NCBI RefSeq assembly: GCF_029227915.1
Contig: NC_079878.1
Coordinates: forward strand, 24,949,501 to 25,013,500
DNA: 64,000 bases
Source of the DNA: Hydractinia symbiolongicarpus
Lineage: Eukaryota > Cnidaria > Hydrozoa > Anthoathecata > Hydractiniidae
Reading direction: 5' to 3'
A program made the position numbers and the translations under genes. Within the stretch, counting starts at the first letter, position 1. The number at the start of each line of letters is the position of its first letter. The notes below the pieces were generated by a model that saw nothing but the letters and a program-made list of their open reading frames with translations, was not told the origin of the DNA and did no database searches. This document shows, one piece after another, positions 35,101 through 45,543 of the stretch.

Positions 35101-35572
35101 CTTGAAATATTAACTCTTACAATTCCAAATTGTTGAACATAAACTTCTAGTTAAAAGAAGTATCAATTAATACGTAAAGATTGAAGAACATATGCTAAAT
35201 GATTGAAGTAGTACCGAGAAATAACGAAATGTAGTACTAACGAGAAAGTGTTTTGATGTCGACGTACACGGATACAGCCACCATCTTGGAATGTGGAAAT
35301 ACCCAACTCCTTTCTTACATTAATCCATTTAAAAGCATTCAATTATAGTTTATATTTTTAAACGAGGGTTTTTTTCTACGAAACACTGTAATTACAATCC
35401 TTAAGGCTCTGTATACACATTGAACTGTTTTTACCTTTATGCAGTCTGACCATTTATACTGTGGTTTAAGATATTTATTGTAATGTAACCCAGTGCATAC
35501 GTATTTAAAATAAATAGCCAAATAACTGTGTCTTACCTGCGCATGCGCCTTCTTGTTAAATTCATCAACCAT
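23165..35572 (-). CDS. PLEKHG5: PLEKHG5-like Rho guanine nucleotide exchange factor (DH-PH)
   Basis: Thirteen exons on the minus strand: 35537-35572, 32923-33003, 30802-30846, 29791-29859, 29574-29594, 29132-29347, 28847-29047, 28411-28545, 28182-28331, 27149-27286, 25336-25440, 24355-24609 and 23165-24106. All are GT-AG and all are multiples of three, giving 797 residues. The DH domain spans roughly residues 130-340: QQQALWEFLTTERNYIKKLR, VDEFFQPYVSFCLRQDACLE, and TEPMQRITRYPLLLKKI as the conserved CR3 helix. The PH domain lies at about 370-484 (EGFLFTDIFLMARHKK, IVFIYLDEFG, WVAAIEKAR). The 313-residue tail is disordered and Ser/Asn/Asp-rich, ending LDNI. PLEKHG5 proteins activate RhoA at membranes and junctions; the segment before the DH domain (REFADRLYDYQ) and DH-PH spacing fit that family better than PLEKHG6/7. 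The first five small exons are less certain than the last eight; upstream coding exons cannot be excluded. Confidence 0.87.
24737..24930. repeat. Pyrimidine-rich tandem array in a PLEKHG5-like intron
   Basis: Repeated TTTTTTCCGACC / TTTTTTGCCGACC units of about 17-20 bp lie in the 727-bp intron between the two PH-domain exons. Isolated matching units occur at about 25096 and 27450. Confidence 0.7.
25530..25624. mobile_element. Inverted-repeat element (CCTCGTCCCC family)
   Basis: Left end degraded (CCCTCTACCCAGGTTCTC), right end GACCTGGGAACGAAGTTAC. Flanks GTTATTCAT and GTTATTTAC resemble a 9-bp duplication. Interior GAGCAATTATTATGGAGCGG matches 15659-15769. Confidence 0.55.
25698..26177. mobile_element. 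pogo/Tigger-like element, 480 bp, TA duplication
   Basis: Ends CAGTTGACTCCCTCTAATTC and GAATTAGGGAGAGTCAACTG, each flanked by TA. The interior is full of AATTCGAA motifs in both orientations, including an inner inverted pair near 26040-26100. Only short open frames remain, so it is non-autonomous. Confidence 0.7.
26858..26889 (+). repeat. Three copies of an 11-bp tandem unit
   Basis: CGGGTAAAATC is repeated three times in tandem. Confidence 0.8.
27592..27794. mobile_element. Second pogo/Tigger-like remnant
   Basis: Repeated TTCGAGTTA/AGTTAAC motifs and a right end GGAAGTCCACTG followed by TA. The left end (ACAGTTCGAGTTATCC) is incomplete. Confidence 0.5.
27914..28142. mobile_element. Harbinger-type element, 229 bp, TTA duplication
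   Basis: Ends AGGTGGATTTTCACTTAAAA and TTTTAAGTGGAAATCTACCT with TTA on both sides. Interior arms (GGATCAGAACG / TTGTTCTGATCC) are also complementary. Confidence 0.7.
29391..29510. mobile_element. Inverted-repeat element with 11-bp target duplication, intronic
   Basis: Ends TAACCTCGTCCTCAAGGGTC and GACCTGGGGACGAGGT. TAGTTCTGCCG (29380-29390) and TAGTTCTACCG (29511-29521) flank it. It lies 44 bp from the first DH-domain exon of the PLEKHG5-like gene. Confidence 0.85.
30660..30698. repeat. Perfect 18-bp-arm hairpin with a 3-base loop
   Basis: TTAGGTAGTCAGTCATAA, then AAC, then the exact reverse complement TTATGACTGACTACCTAA. Confidence 0.9.
31591..32221. repeat. Dispersed repeat, copy 1 of a tandem pair (about 630 bp)
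   Basis: Starts ACTAGTCGATAAAGCCCGTG, contains GTCCCTAGTTACCCACGCAG near 31960, and ends CTGGCGTATTATTATATA. The same landmarks occur in the same order in the copy that follows. Confidence 0.7.
32222..32792. repeat. Dispersed repeat, copy 2 of a tandem pair (about 570 bp)
   Basis: Starts ACTAGTCGATAAGGCCTGTG directly after copy 1, contains TAGTCCCTAGTTACCCACGC, and ends CTAGCGTATTATTATAGAG after a (CAGA)n run. No coding capacity is seen in either copy. Confidence 0.7.
33197..33355. repeat. Cluster of three short hairpins with CGTCGGCA arms
   Basis: CGCGTCGGCA/TGCCGACGCG (33197-33222), TTCACGTCGGCA/TGCCGACGTGAA (33261-33290, perfect 12-bp arms) and ACGTCGGCA/TGCCGATGT near 33330-33353. The last two are within a unit of about 65 bp. 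A CCTCGTCCCCATG end lies upstream at about 33148. Confidence 0.75.
34585..34673. mobile_element. Inverted-repeat element with exact 9-bp target duplication
   Basis: Ends CAACTTCGTTCCCAGGGC and GACCCTGGGGACGAGGTC. GTAATAGGG lies at 34576-34584 and 34674-34682. Confidence 0.85.
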
Positions 35573-36872
35573 TACTCTTTTTCTTATCTTTAAGGGTTTA
35601 AATGAGAGAGTCAGTGTTAAAGTTCACAGTGTATCACGGGACTTGTAATATTAATCTGCCTTTCTTCCTCCAAGATCTATCATTAGTCAAATTACAAAAC
35701 ACTCTCCAAAAAAACCTAACCGTATTCTCCTTTTATATATTAAAGGAAAAAAGTCCTGAAAAGAGGAACTATAATTCTTTTAACGAAATCAGTAAACATT
35801 CAGTGGGAGAAGATAAGTGCGTGTCTAATTAATTCTTTCAAAGTACGATACCAGATACACAGTGCTAAACGCTCCTAGTGCAAAAACAAAACAAAACAAA
35901 ACAAAAAAACACAAAAAAAACAAGTATGCCTTCATCAGTAATAAATCTTAAGTGTATACACATCTTTAACAGGATATTGTCTTAATTGCAAAAAACTAAA
36001 CAAAAGCAAGCTTTTTATTTTTTGTATTGAATCATTTAAAAGTGTTAAGAAAGAAGACACAACTTGTAAAATAGTACCCAGTTTCTTTATTGTATTAAAC
36101 TGACCCTAAAACATGATTAAAATTGACATATAAACATAATTTTTGAATACAAAACAAAACAAACAAATAAAAAACAAACAAACAAACAAACAACAACAAC
36201 AACAAAACAAACAAAAGATAAACTACATACAGTTCATTCACATAAAATTTAAGACACTTCGTCTTTAACTATTTCGTCTTGAGTTTTTATGTGTTTGGTT
36301 TATCTTGTTTAGGTTGTCTTAAAGATAGTGAGAGCTTGATAGAGAAAAAAATATATGTTAATTATAGCATGTGAACAAAAGAGAAAGTTTTTATAATTCA
36401 CTCCTTCAAAAACATGAGCCATTTTATGGAATAATATATTTCAAGACAGGAGATGATGTTAGCAAAACTTATATCGTAGTTTTTAAAGTTGCACAAAACT
36501 TTTTTTACACTTAATTGGACAGCCATACCTATTTCCCACTGAATATTCTTTTGAATCGTCGGACCAATGAAAAAAAATTAAAGCTATATTTGCTGCAAAA
36601 GTCAAGAACCTTTTGAAACTAGACTTCTAGATCTGTTTCTTATAAAAACATATATTACGTTACAAAAAAGTCGACAGAACAAAAAAAAGTTACAAGATGC
36701 CGCATCTCTTCAAAATATTTTGTCACGAAACTTAAATTTCCCATCAGCACGTTGAAATATGATAGTCACAGAGCGCACAGATGTTTTCTTTGGAAGATAT
36801 GTAACTTGAGCAAAAAGTCAAACAAAAAATAACATCCAATACCAAAAACCGGAATGTAAACATATAAATTTA

Positions 36873-36946
36873 CAACCTCGTTTCCAAGGCAATTTTTTGC
36901 TTTTTAGATAGCAAAAAAGCAAAAAATTGCCCTGGGAACGAGGTTG
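36873..36946. mobile_element. Near-perfect hairpin copy of the CCTCGTCCCC family (74 bp)
   Basis: CAACCTCGTTTCCAAGGCAA and TTGCCCTGGGAACGAGGTTG pair, and the pairing continues through TTTTTTGC/GCAAAAAA to a small loop. Flanks AATTTAC and AATTCAC. Confidence 0.85.
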
Positions 36947-37373
36947 CAATTCACAGCACCATATATGTACTTTTTTATAAGAATTCTTTTAGAATAAGAA
37001 TCATTAAGGCTCAACTTCAGAAATTTCAAGAATATTTTAAGAGAAATGCTGACGCCTGTTTAGTCACAAAATTTATTTACTCTGAAATTATACATTTAAA
37101 AAAATTGATTCGGAGAAGTAATATTTTGGTAGTGTAAAAAAACATTTTTTTGATATTACCATTTTCTTGACTTATTCATCCATGTTTTGAATGTGAACAC
37201 ATTTTTTTATAGTTAATATGAGCCGATTTTTTAACAATTTATTAAAGGAATCAAATTTAAGAATTATATAAGGGTTAAATGAGACTTTTCTCAGCTCAAA
37301 CCAAAGGGTATGATTCTCATTTACAAAAAATACTGGCTCCTCTAGATGCCGGCTAAAAGCAACTATCTTGTTT

Positions 37374-37455
37374 CAGCCTCTCTTCTGCTATGACAGAAAA
37401 GGACTTAAGAAATCTGGTTGCCAGGTATGAAACTAATAGCCCCGGGTACGAGGTT
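37374..37455. mobile_element. Degraded inverted-repeat element (CCTCGTCCCC family)
   Basis: Right end CCCCGGGTACGAGGTTA is clear. The left end (TTTCAGCCTCTCTTCTGC) is weak. Confidence 0.4.
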
Positions 37456-38212
37456 AATAAATAACACACGCGGGAAAACGGAAATGTATTTGCTCACAAA
37501 GAACGTCATTCTAAACATTGAATGTTTTGAACAACCGTAAGTGATTCAGTGTTATATAAAGTTACAATGTCTAACAACTTCAAAACTGTCGGCTCTACCT
37601 TAATCAACAAATGACATCTCACCTTTATTTATCAATACGTTTACAACTTCCATATTCTTGATATTTACATCAAAATCATGTTTAATAAACAAGCCTTTTA
37701 AAAGTGCTTTTACATTCCTTTAACTGATATCAGCTCGTCAGACCTTTCATTGGCATTGACAATGGATTGGTTTAATAATGACTTCAACGCAATACATACA
37801 ACGAATGCTAAAGATAAAGTTAATAAAAGTTAAATAAAAGAAATACTTATACAGTTTATTACCAGCTTGAAACCTCACGGTTTTTTCATCGCGTTGTCAT
37901 GGTGATTAAATAGGCTGGTAATTTGCATACCTTGTCAGACAAAAAATTTTGTTGTAAAAAACAGTTCTTTGCTTTTGTCCGACTTGTTGGGTACAGATCT
38001 CAAATTAAACTGATATTATTTCCAAGAAGCATGTATTTTCCACAAAAATTTAATTTTACATGTTTTGTGATGCAATTAGGTGGAAGGGAAATGCAGTGGC
38101 AAGGATGTCTCATTAAAGTCAAAAAAAATTCATCTTTAAAAGACAATTTTTTTTTTAACATTTACAAAATTTTCGCCGCACCTTTGTGCAGACGCCTCTT
38201 TGTTGCACACCA

Positions 38213-38739
38213 CTAGTTCACAGCTGGTAAATTTGGCTCAATTAAAGAAAATACCGTATTGAATGCAGCCACACTGCACGATCCTGTATAAAACAGCATT
38301 TTTTTGTCTGCTTTTATTTGCAACCTTGTAAAGCTGTGACTTCTGTTATTAAAGATTTCTCGCCTTTTAGATATTCTCAGTTTAGGAGACACAGCTGAAA
38401 GTACTTTACTCAGGAAATTAATCCCTTTCTGCTTGTCAATAGTATTCTGCAATACAAGTCTGCCTGACTTAACTGATTAGATGTGTCAGGTGACAAGGTA
38501 CGCTTTTTGGCCTTTTTAGGACGTGACTGATACTGCTGACGAATAATTTTTTTTCGAGGAACAGGCTCTTAGAAGTCATACTTTAATGATGGATACGGAA
38601 CACTACAGGTTGGTTCTGCATCCACAAAGTGCTCACTACAAACCCTTTTTATTGACGTGGACGCCAAACAATTAGCTAAATAGCGATTGGTACTGGGAAA
38701 ACAAAACAAGCGATATGGTGGTGGTTGACAGGAGGCACA
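38213..38739 (-). pseudogene. Relic of a THAP-domain transposase
   Basis: Minus strand from 38739: a THAP-like C2CH zinc finger (CASCQPPPYRLFCFPS, then SIKRVCSEHFVDAEPT), a basic region (EPVPRKK, RPKKAKKRT), a change of frame, then ADKKMLFYTGSCSVAAFNTV, which resembles the FYTG helix-turn-helix segment preceding DDE catalytic domains in THAP-bearing and IS5/Harbinger-like transposases. An in-frame TAA at 38569-38571 and the frame change mark it as dead. The DDE domain itself is not seen. Confidence 0.6.
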
Positions 38740-38929
38740 ACTTCTTTTAGTTTGAGGCTATTATGCTCTGTGAAAATAGGACCCATCTCTATAAGACTAG
38801 AAATTCAAATAACTTTTGTCACCTTACTCACAACAAAAGGTGACTGCCAGAGCGGTTTGTTTTACCCTAAACTTGGCCCAGTTCTCCAGATAGAAGTAAT
38901 TCTAAAACGATTTAGTGTAATTCAACAAG

Positions 38930-39165
38930 GGTGAATACCAATTCAAGAGGGTTGCAGTGCTATTGAAGAAGTGTGCAGTGCTATTGAAGGAGTGTGCAGT
39001 GCCATTAAAGGAGTGTGCAGTGCTATCGAAGAAGTGCGCAGTGCCATTTAAGAAAAGTGCAGTGCCATTTAGGAAGGTTGCAGTGTCGTTCAAGAAGTGT
39101 GCCAGTGTCATCAATGAAGATTGGATTCCCATTCAAGAAGGTTGTAGTGTCACAAGAAAGGTGCA
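38930..39165 (+). repeat. 21-bp minisatellite, about ten units
   Basis: Unit GTGCAGTGCTATTGAAGAAGT with substitutions. It stays open in several frames (CAVLLKE-type heptads on the plus strand) simply because 21 is a multiple of three. Confidence 0.85.
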
Positions 39166-40384
39166 GTGAAAGTCGAAATGGGTGAATGCCATTAAAGAAG
39201 GGTTCAGTACCACAGAAGAGTAAGCTTTTTTTATATATTTCAAGTTATAATTATAATATACACAATAAAATCTGGTCCAACTTTGAAAGGGCAAGAATGA
39301 AATGCCAAAAAAATGAAATAAATGAAAGTTTGCTACTAAAAGGCAAAGCCCTGGACACAGTAGAAGCGAGTGATAAAAAGCCAAGAGGAGGGCTTTCACA
39401 CCAGCTATAGGATGTTAGCCCAAAGGATGCCTAGGAGTGAATTAACACTTTCCTCTCAACTTAGTATAGTTGACAAAAAAATCTAACGGACTGCTTATAC
39501 TATAGAGCAGATGAGAAAAGACACAGTTGTTGGAAAGTGGAACAGAAACAACACGAAATAACAACTATGCAGTATCAGACATTAGTGACAACCACTAGTG
39601 GAGAATGACTTTGATTCTGTTGCCTGCAACACTGGCCTACAGGTGCTGATAGGGATTCACCGTATGTCTAAGTCATGAAATTTGTTATTGAAAGAAAATT
39701 AACTTGTGAAATTTAAAAATCTTATGCTAATCTTACATGTATCCATAATTGATTTTTGTTGTATCGCTCAAAGAGTTTTAAAGCTTCTTTTTTATTGAAG
39801 CCTTGTTTTTGTATATAGTCTTTTTTTAAGTGATTGAGAAAAGATAAACCTAGGATCTGAGTAAGTAAGTTGTGATGTCCTAATGAGCGGTTCATAATAA
39901 GTGTCAATGTCATTCACTTTACGAACAACATTCACGTCTGCTGGACAACTAAACTCAACGACAACACATGTTTTTTGTTTTTGTTCTACATCGCCAAGTC
40001 AGGTTTTTGGTGACGTTTTTTTCGCGAGTGTATTGATGGAGACGTTCCACCGGTGTTCGATGTCGTTTTAAACGTAGATGAATTCGTCACCGTTGTAATT
40101 GACTTTCGTTCCAGGGTCTTGTTCATTCTTTGCGCTTCGTATACGTGTTTTGCGACAAGATCGTGTCGTAGGTGAAGATACGTCTCGATAACAAAAAAGA
40201 ATGAGCAAGTAACGAGAGGTTTAACATCCCTGGAGATCCCATCCTAACGGGTGACTCTTTCTCCCCTCCGACTGAACTATGTTACATTACTGACAAAAAT
40301 ACAAACAGTATTGCTCTAACTTGCTTGCCTGACGCAAACTGGCTTGGGGTCAGTAGATGCCTCCAAAAAGTAAATAGCTGCCAA

Positions 40385-40450
40385 CACTACATTCAGAGTG
40401 CGCTGGACTAAGGGCTCGAGCTTGCAACCTTATGATTACAAGTCGAATGG
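40385..40450 (-). repeat. tRNA-Thr-like 3' half, probably SINE-derived
   Basis: Minus strand GACTTGTAATCATAAGG resembles an anticodon arm (TGT) followed by a GCAAGCTCGAGCCC T-arm. The 5' half is not recognisable, so it is not called as a tRNA gene. Confidence 0.3.
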
Positions 40451-41372
40451 TGTCACAAAAGTTTAAATCTATGGTTAAATGTTGAATTAACGCTAGTTTT
40501 TGATTGAAAAACAACTAGAAGAATAGAAATGAAGGATGAAACTATTTGATGCTGTTATTTTTATTTATATATCTCGTTTTAATTTTTCCATTTATTTTTA
40601 ATAGCTGCTTCAGCTACGTTTAGGGTAGAAGGAGGGAGAAGGTTTAAACGATGAATTGACATTTAGCATACACCTTTAAACTATCCCTGAAAATATCGAA
40701 CTGGAATAAAAAATCTGAAGATAAACATTTCTGAATTAAAATCTGAATGCTATGACGTTTCTATTCCCCTTCTTTTATCGTTTTTGCGTGTTAAGAAGAA
40801 AAAATAAACTTCTTAAATAAGTTAAGAAAAAGCGATGTTTCATGATTAGACAAAAGTCCAATTTATAACAACAAAGTGACAGAGAGGATTATTGAATGAC
40901 AATCAAAATCGTTATCTCCTTGCTAATAACTTGAAACGAACCTAACAATAAAAAATATGCAGGAAACATGTTGTTTTATAAAGAATAAAAAAACACATCT
41001 CTTTCATTTTCCCCATCCATACAATTTCATAGAGATACAATAAAGGAGCTATGATTAAAACTTCAAGCCTACAACGGACCGTGTTAAGTGGTTTGTGAAC
41101 ATCCTGATATAAAACGTTATTGTCGGGAGAACTTTATCATCGAAATTTTCACAATTCAAATTAAAATGGTAATTAATTGATAAAAGATAGTTAATCTGTG
41201 CTTAAGGATTTATCCTATTACCAAGGTACTAACCGAAATGTTGAATTTTATTCATAAAATTTTATAGCGTTCATGATTTATGTTGTGAAAGATTTATGAC
41301 CAAGAAGAGAATGCTTGTCAACCTATAGTGTTCTACACTCATCATCGCTGTCATTCGTGTTAAAAAGCAAGT

Positions 41373-41567
41373 ATGGGTCATTTAATTGGTTTTCTTTTAC
41401 TGTTTGTAATATTATCCTATTCGTGTGAAGCTCCGAGCTTTTTAAGTATGAGAGGTGACTTGTATGTATCCACCTACGAATTTATTGTTTTCGCAGCTAT
41501 TTCTACCACAGCTGTAGATAATTTTTTTTTTGTGAAACGACTAAGATCATTTTTTAAGTATTCCTAG
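41373..41567 (+). CDS. Small open frame with a signal-peptide-like N-terminus
   Basis: ATG-initiated frame of 64 residues. Residues 1-19 (GHLIGFLLLFVILSYSCEA) look like a signal peptide with a small-residue cleavage region. The remainder has no recognised motif, and an internal AG|GTGACTT could be a splice donor. AATAAA occurs about 40 bp after the stop. It has no neighbouring gene to support it. It may be a short secreted peptide, a first exon, or chance. Confidence 0.25.
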   Translation: MGHLIGFLLLFVILSYSCEAPSFLSMRGDLYVSTYEFIVFAAISTTAVDNFFFVKRLRSFFKYS

Positions 41568-41842
41568 CTACTATTCATTAGCATTTCTTATTTAATTTTT
41601 TCAATAAAGATTTCCTTACTTCATACTTCATTTAACCTTGCCAATCCTTTTAATGTAAAAATAACAACTATACAGTACAACAGTACCCCTCTGAATGAAA
41701 ATCTGAGAGAACAGAACATAACTCTACTAAAGTGCGACCTCATTTCAGGCAAAAATGCAAGTTTTTACCAAAAGTATGGTTCATATGGAAATTTAAAATA
41801 CTATATTGCATACAGTTGTCCATTCCTTTAATTTTAAAATTC

Positions 41843-41924
41843 ACAACTCTTCCCTAGGACATATGTTTTGTATATCGACGGAATTTGATGCAATATACTC
41901 TAAAAAAACCTGGGAACGAGGTTG
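41843..41924. mobile_element. Inverted-repeat element (CCTCGTCCCC family), left end degraded
   Basis: CACAACTCTTCCCTAGG and CCTGGGAACGAGGTTG, flanked by TAAAATTC / TAAAATCT. Confidence 0.5.
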
Positions 41925-42157
41925 TAAAATCTGGCTTTTATTATTGTGGTGAGAAAGTGGGGTTTTAGAACGCCACATAAGATGCACTTACGACCCCATT
42001 TATTCATAGGAAAAACTAGACAGAGTTACATCAATAAAATTACTCGTTTGTTACATGGACGAGTGTGTGCTCTGCCCTTCAAAGCAGTTATCTTACTAAA
42101 TAAAGATTCCAAGATAAAAGATCGTATTACAACATTACGGTATAAAAAAATGCTTTA

Positions 42158-42832
42158 AGGCTGAAATACACGGTCAGTTTAAAATGATCATTTTAAAATG
42201 ACTGGTGTTTTTCGTCATTTTAAAATGATGGAACACCTGAATACACGAGTCATTTTAAAATGATAGAATTTGTAAATAAAAGTTCTTTACACTATGGACT
42301 CTGAAGAGGAATGTGCTGCAGCAGTTGTTATAATTGCCATTCTTTCAAAAAGAACAAAACGCAGAAGAAATAGATCTACTTGGGTGAAGCCATGGCTCGG
42401 TAGAAGAACAGAACTTGGGGTATATAATACTCTTTTACGAGAATTGCGTGTGGAAGAAGTGTTCGAATATGCACTTATAAAATTCTCAATTGATTCCGTT
42501 TTCTGCGCTTTAGTTCCCATCTTGAAAATTATTCTTGTAATATATTAAATTTGTACTCGAAAAAAATTGAAAATGTTTACTATCTTCTATACTCCTTCTG
42601 TTTATACAGAATAACTGAAATATACTCAAAAAACTCAATGGCGTCATAGTAAAACAATTCCGTCTAGCAATTTCTATGCAGAAGTTCATCATTTTAAAAT
42701 GATAAACTTCAAACATGTTTAAATGATCATTTTAAAATGATCATTTAAAATGACTGGTGTTTTTCGTCATTTTTTGTGAAATACACGGTCAGTTTAAAAT
42801 GATCATTTTAAACTGACCGTGTATTTCAGCCT
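42158..42832. mobile_element. PIF/Harbinger element, 675 bp, TTA duplication
   Basis: Ends AGGCTGAAATACACGGTCAG and CTGACCGTGTATTTCAGCCT are perfect inverted repeats flanked by TTA (42155-42157 and 42833-42835). Many CATTTTAAAATGA palindromes lie inside. The right end carries an extra copy of the left terminus (from about 42777), so its last 56 bp are themselves a palindrome. It encodes a Harbinger N-terminal fragment at 42294-42548. Confidence 0.85.
42294..42548 (+). pseudogene. PIF/Harbinger transposase N-terminal remnant
   Basis: ATG frame of 84 residues. KRRRNRSTWVKPWLGRR, then ELGVYNTLLRELR and a hydrophobic stretch, matches the conserved N-terminal region of HARBI1/Harbinger nucleases (WVRPWL, RRxxxGAYxTLLxELR). 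The DDE catalytic domain is missing, so the element cannot mobilise itself. Confidence 0.75.
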
Positions 42833-43675
42833 TTAGAACGAAGAATAAAACTTTGGAAAGGTACTATACAAAAGATGTGGAATGCAGAAATTCAAAACAG
42901 TAGTAGAAAAAAGCATATCAAAGAAAACCTTCTGTTGTTGTTTTATAGTGTCGATATGATAGACCTTGGAGGAAAGAAAAAGAATAAAATAAACTTTCAC
43001 AGCTATGAAAACAAACATTGTTCATTGTTGCAACAAATTAGTGCAGCAAAGTGAACCTAAAATTGGCGGGAAAAAAACGGCGGGAAAAAGAGTGGGAAAA
43101 ATAGAAAATACTAAAACTGCTTCTACTTCTGATTCGAAGCAAATCGTTATTGTATTATAGAATTTTAGAAAAAACCCTGGAACAGTGGAATCTTGTTGTG
43201 GTGTGGTGATCAAAAAATCCTTGTTCTTCTTGGTTTTCAAATTAGAATTTCATAGTTGAAAAATATATTCCATATTCCTATGAAGAAAGGGAGAAAAAAA
43301 GATTGAAGAATCTTTATAAAGTGAGCACTGGATATTGCTGTGAAGTTTATTCCTTTATTTATCATAGCTGGTTTAATCTTTATAACAAAATTAGTCTTCA
43401 GTCCCAAATAGACATATTTTTCTTCCAAAAAGATCTGGAGACGTCCCAATCGTTGTTATTAGGACCCCGCTCTTTCTTATTTTTATTTTTCTCACCGAAA
43501 AAAATTAAAAAATCATCTTTTCGTTTTACAAAACTCAGAAGTTTAACCTTTTCGTGAGGTGTAAATAATGCTTTAATCTCATAATTCCGAGCAGCTTTAT
43601 AAAAGTTCGACGAAGCCTGAGAAACAAATTGAAACGAAAGCGTCAACCAATCCCTAAATGAAGTCCATCAACGAC

Positions 43676-43840
43676 ACGAAACCAATCGTTTAATCCACAG
43701 AACCAATCGTTCAATCCGCGAAACCAATCGTTTAATCCACGGAACAAATCGTTTAACCGCGGAACCAGTCGTTCAATCCACAGAACCAATCGTTCAGTCA
43801 ACGGAACCAGTTGTTAAATCAAGGAAACCAGTTGTTTAAT
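43676..43840 (+). repeat. 21-bp tandem array, about eight units
   Basis: Unit CCAATCGTTTAATCCACGGAA with 20-22 bp variants. Unrelated in sequence to the array at 38930. Confidence 0.8.
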
Positions 43841-43868
43841 CAAACTGCGATGGAACAGTACTGGATGT

Positions 43869-43930
43869 CAACCTCGTCCCCAGGGCACGTCAGAATATCA
43901 TAGGCGTAGAAGGAGTCCGGGTACGAGGTT
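43869..43930. mobile_element. Inverted-repeat element with 11-bp target duplication (62 bp)
   Basis: CAACCTCGTCCCCAGGGC and GTCCGGGTACGAGGTT. Flanks GTACTGGATGT (43858-43868) and GTATTGGATAT (43931-43941). Confidence 0.8.
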
Positions 43931-45165
43931 GTATTGGATATATCTATTGGTGGTAGCAATGAAGAACTAAGTGTCGACCAATACTGGAAAATAAGCAACA
44001 ATGAAGATACGCTATAAGCACAAGTTCTTGGAGAGGGCCCTTTGATTGTGCAATTCTTTGAAGTAAACTCATTTAAAGTTTGAAGTATTACGCAAGAAAA
44101 TTGTTCGGAACGTCCATGAACTAATGCTGTTGGCAAAAGTCGAGTAAACTCTGCTGAAAAGTGTTTTTGAAGATAATATGCTATATATCGCGGTGTGAGT
44201 CTTAGCGTTCTGAATTCAGTGGCGGAGATAAGTCAATTAAACAATGCTCTTAGGGACGTGACTTGTTAAAGAAATTAGAAATGGTGGCATAGTGTATACA
44301 AACAATAAGACAGAACAGACAAATCAAAATTGATGTAGAATTTTAAATAGAACAAAACTGGCAGCTGGAGTGTAATGATTTTCTTCTGCGACTAAATTCG
44401 TTGTAACAGCTTCTTTTTTTTCTAATGATCACTTTTATAAAGACAGTCCAACTTCTATGTTTTTACTTACTCAATATTTCTCGTGCTAATAGGGTTCTCT
44501 CAAACTATTCTTTTTTAATGAAATAGGCAGTATTCAATTAGATCTCTTTTTGCTTCTTTGCACGGGCATCACCACACAATTACCCCTCTTATATTTAAAG
44601 TTAATTAGTATTTAAGGCATTACCCGCAATATATGACTTGATGTCCGTCCTGTGTCAGATTATGTGTTACGTCAAACAATAGCTTTGTGTTGCTACACGC
44701 CGTTTTGTGTTAAATTTTTTCAAACACTATGTTTTGCACAGAATATTCAATGACTCTGATTGGCTGATTGGTTTTTAGCCAGCCTTTCAAATTGGTTCCC
44801 CAGTTTGTCTCTGCTTTCAATCTTTTTTTTCTAGGTTTTTCTTTTAAACTCTTTTTCACCCGACTTCTTTATTTTTGACCAGTCCTTGATCTTGTGTGTC
44901 CATCATACTTGGTTTTATTATTTATGTATATATATTTGTATTTTAATGTCTTTTTATATATTTTAACTGGACACATATTTATAACATCTTTTAGTTGACA
45001 TGTATATCTAGTATAAATATTCGTTTAATAAAAATAAATAAATTAAGTAAAGTAAATAAGTAAATAAAGTAAATAAGTAAATTCATCAACATATAATTAC
45101 AATTTATTTATTTCGAGAGGAAAATTTCAAGATCTTTTGTTTGAGGACATTACGCCGTCATTAGA

Positions 45166-45543
45166 TTGTCCTTAAAATACAATAACATCAACGCAGGTAT
45201 TACACAAAATCAAGTTAAATTTGCTTTTCCTTGTACATACCATACAGGCATGTTAAAATATGTTCCTCGGCACATAGGCCACCGCAGCTCTAGAAGGACG
45301 CATGAATATTACACTAAAGAGCTTATACGATCTTTTCACCACATCAAAAGTGTGAAACTAAGTATTCAAGATGATAAAAGCCATCTGTTAAGACATATTA
45401 TTGTAACCTTGTATGACAAAATACTTATAACATTTATGTGGAGGACAGGTTGGTCATTCATAAGAGCAGGTAATGCGCTTAATACGCGAAAATACTGGTC
45501 ACGTGATGCAAGCAAGCTACAACCTGTACACGGGGTCAGTTGA
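45166..45543 (+). other. Unrecognised 125-codon open frame without ATG
   Basis: Longest open stretch in this gene-poor interval. It begins at a TTG just after an acceptor-like TCATTAG. The product is basic (HRSSRRTHEYYTKELIRSF, RHIIVTLYDKILITFMWRTG). I recognise no family. It may be a fragment of a transposon or an exon of an unmodelled gene. Confidence 0.2.

Noticed and set aside
38930-39165. CRISPR-like array
   Set aside because: The units are contiguous with no unique spacers, and the DNA is eukaryotic.
40385-40450. tRNA-Thr gene
   Set aside because: Only the 3' half is tRNA-like.
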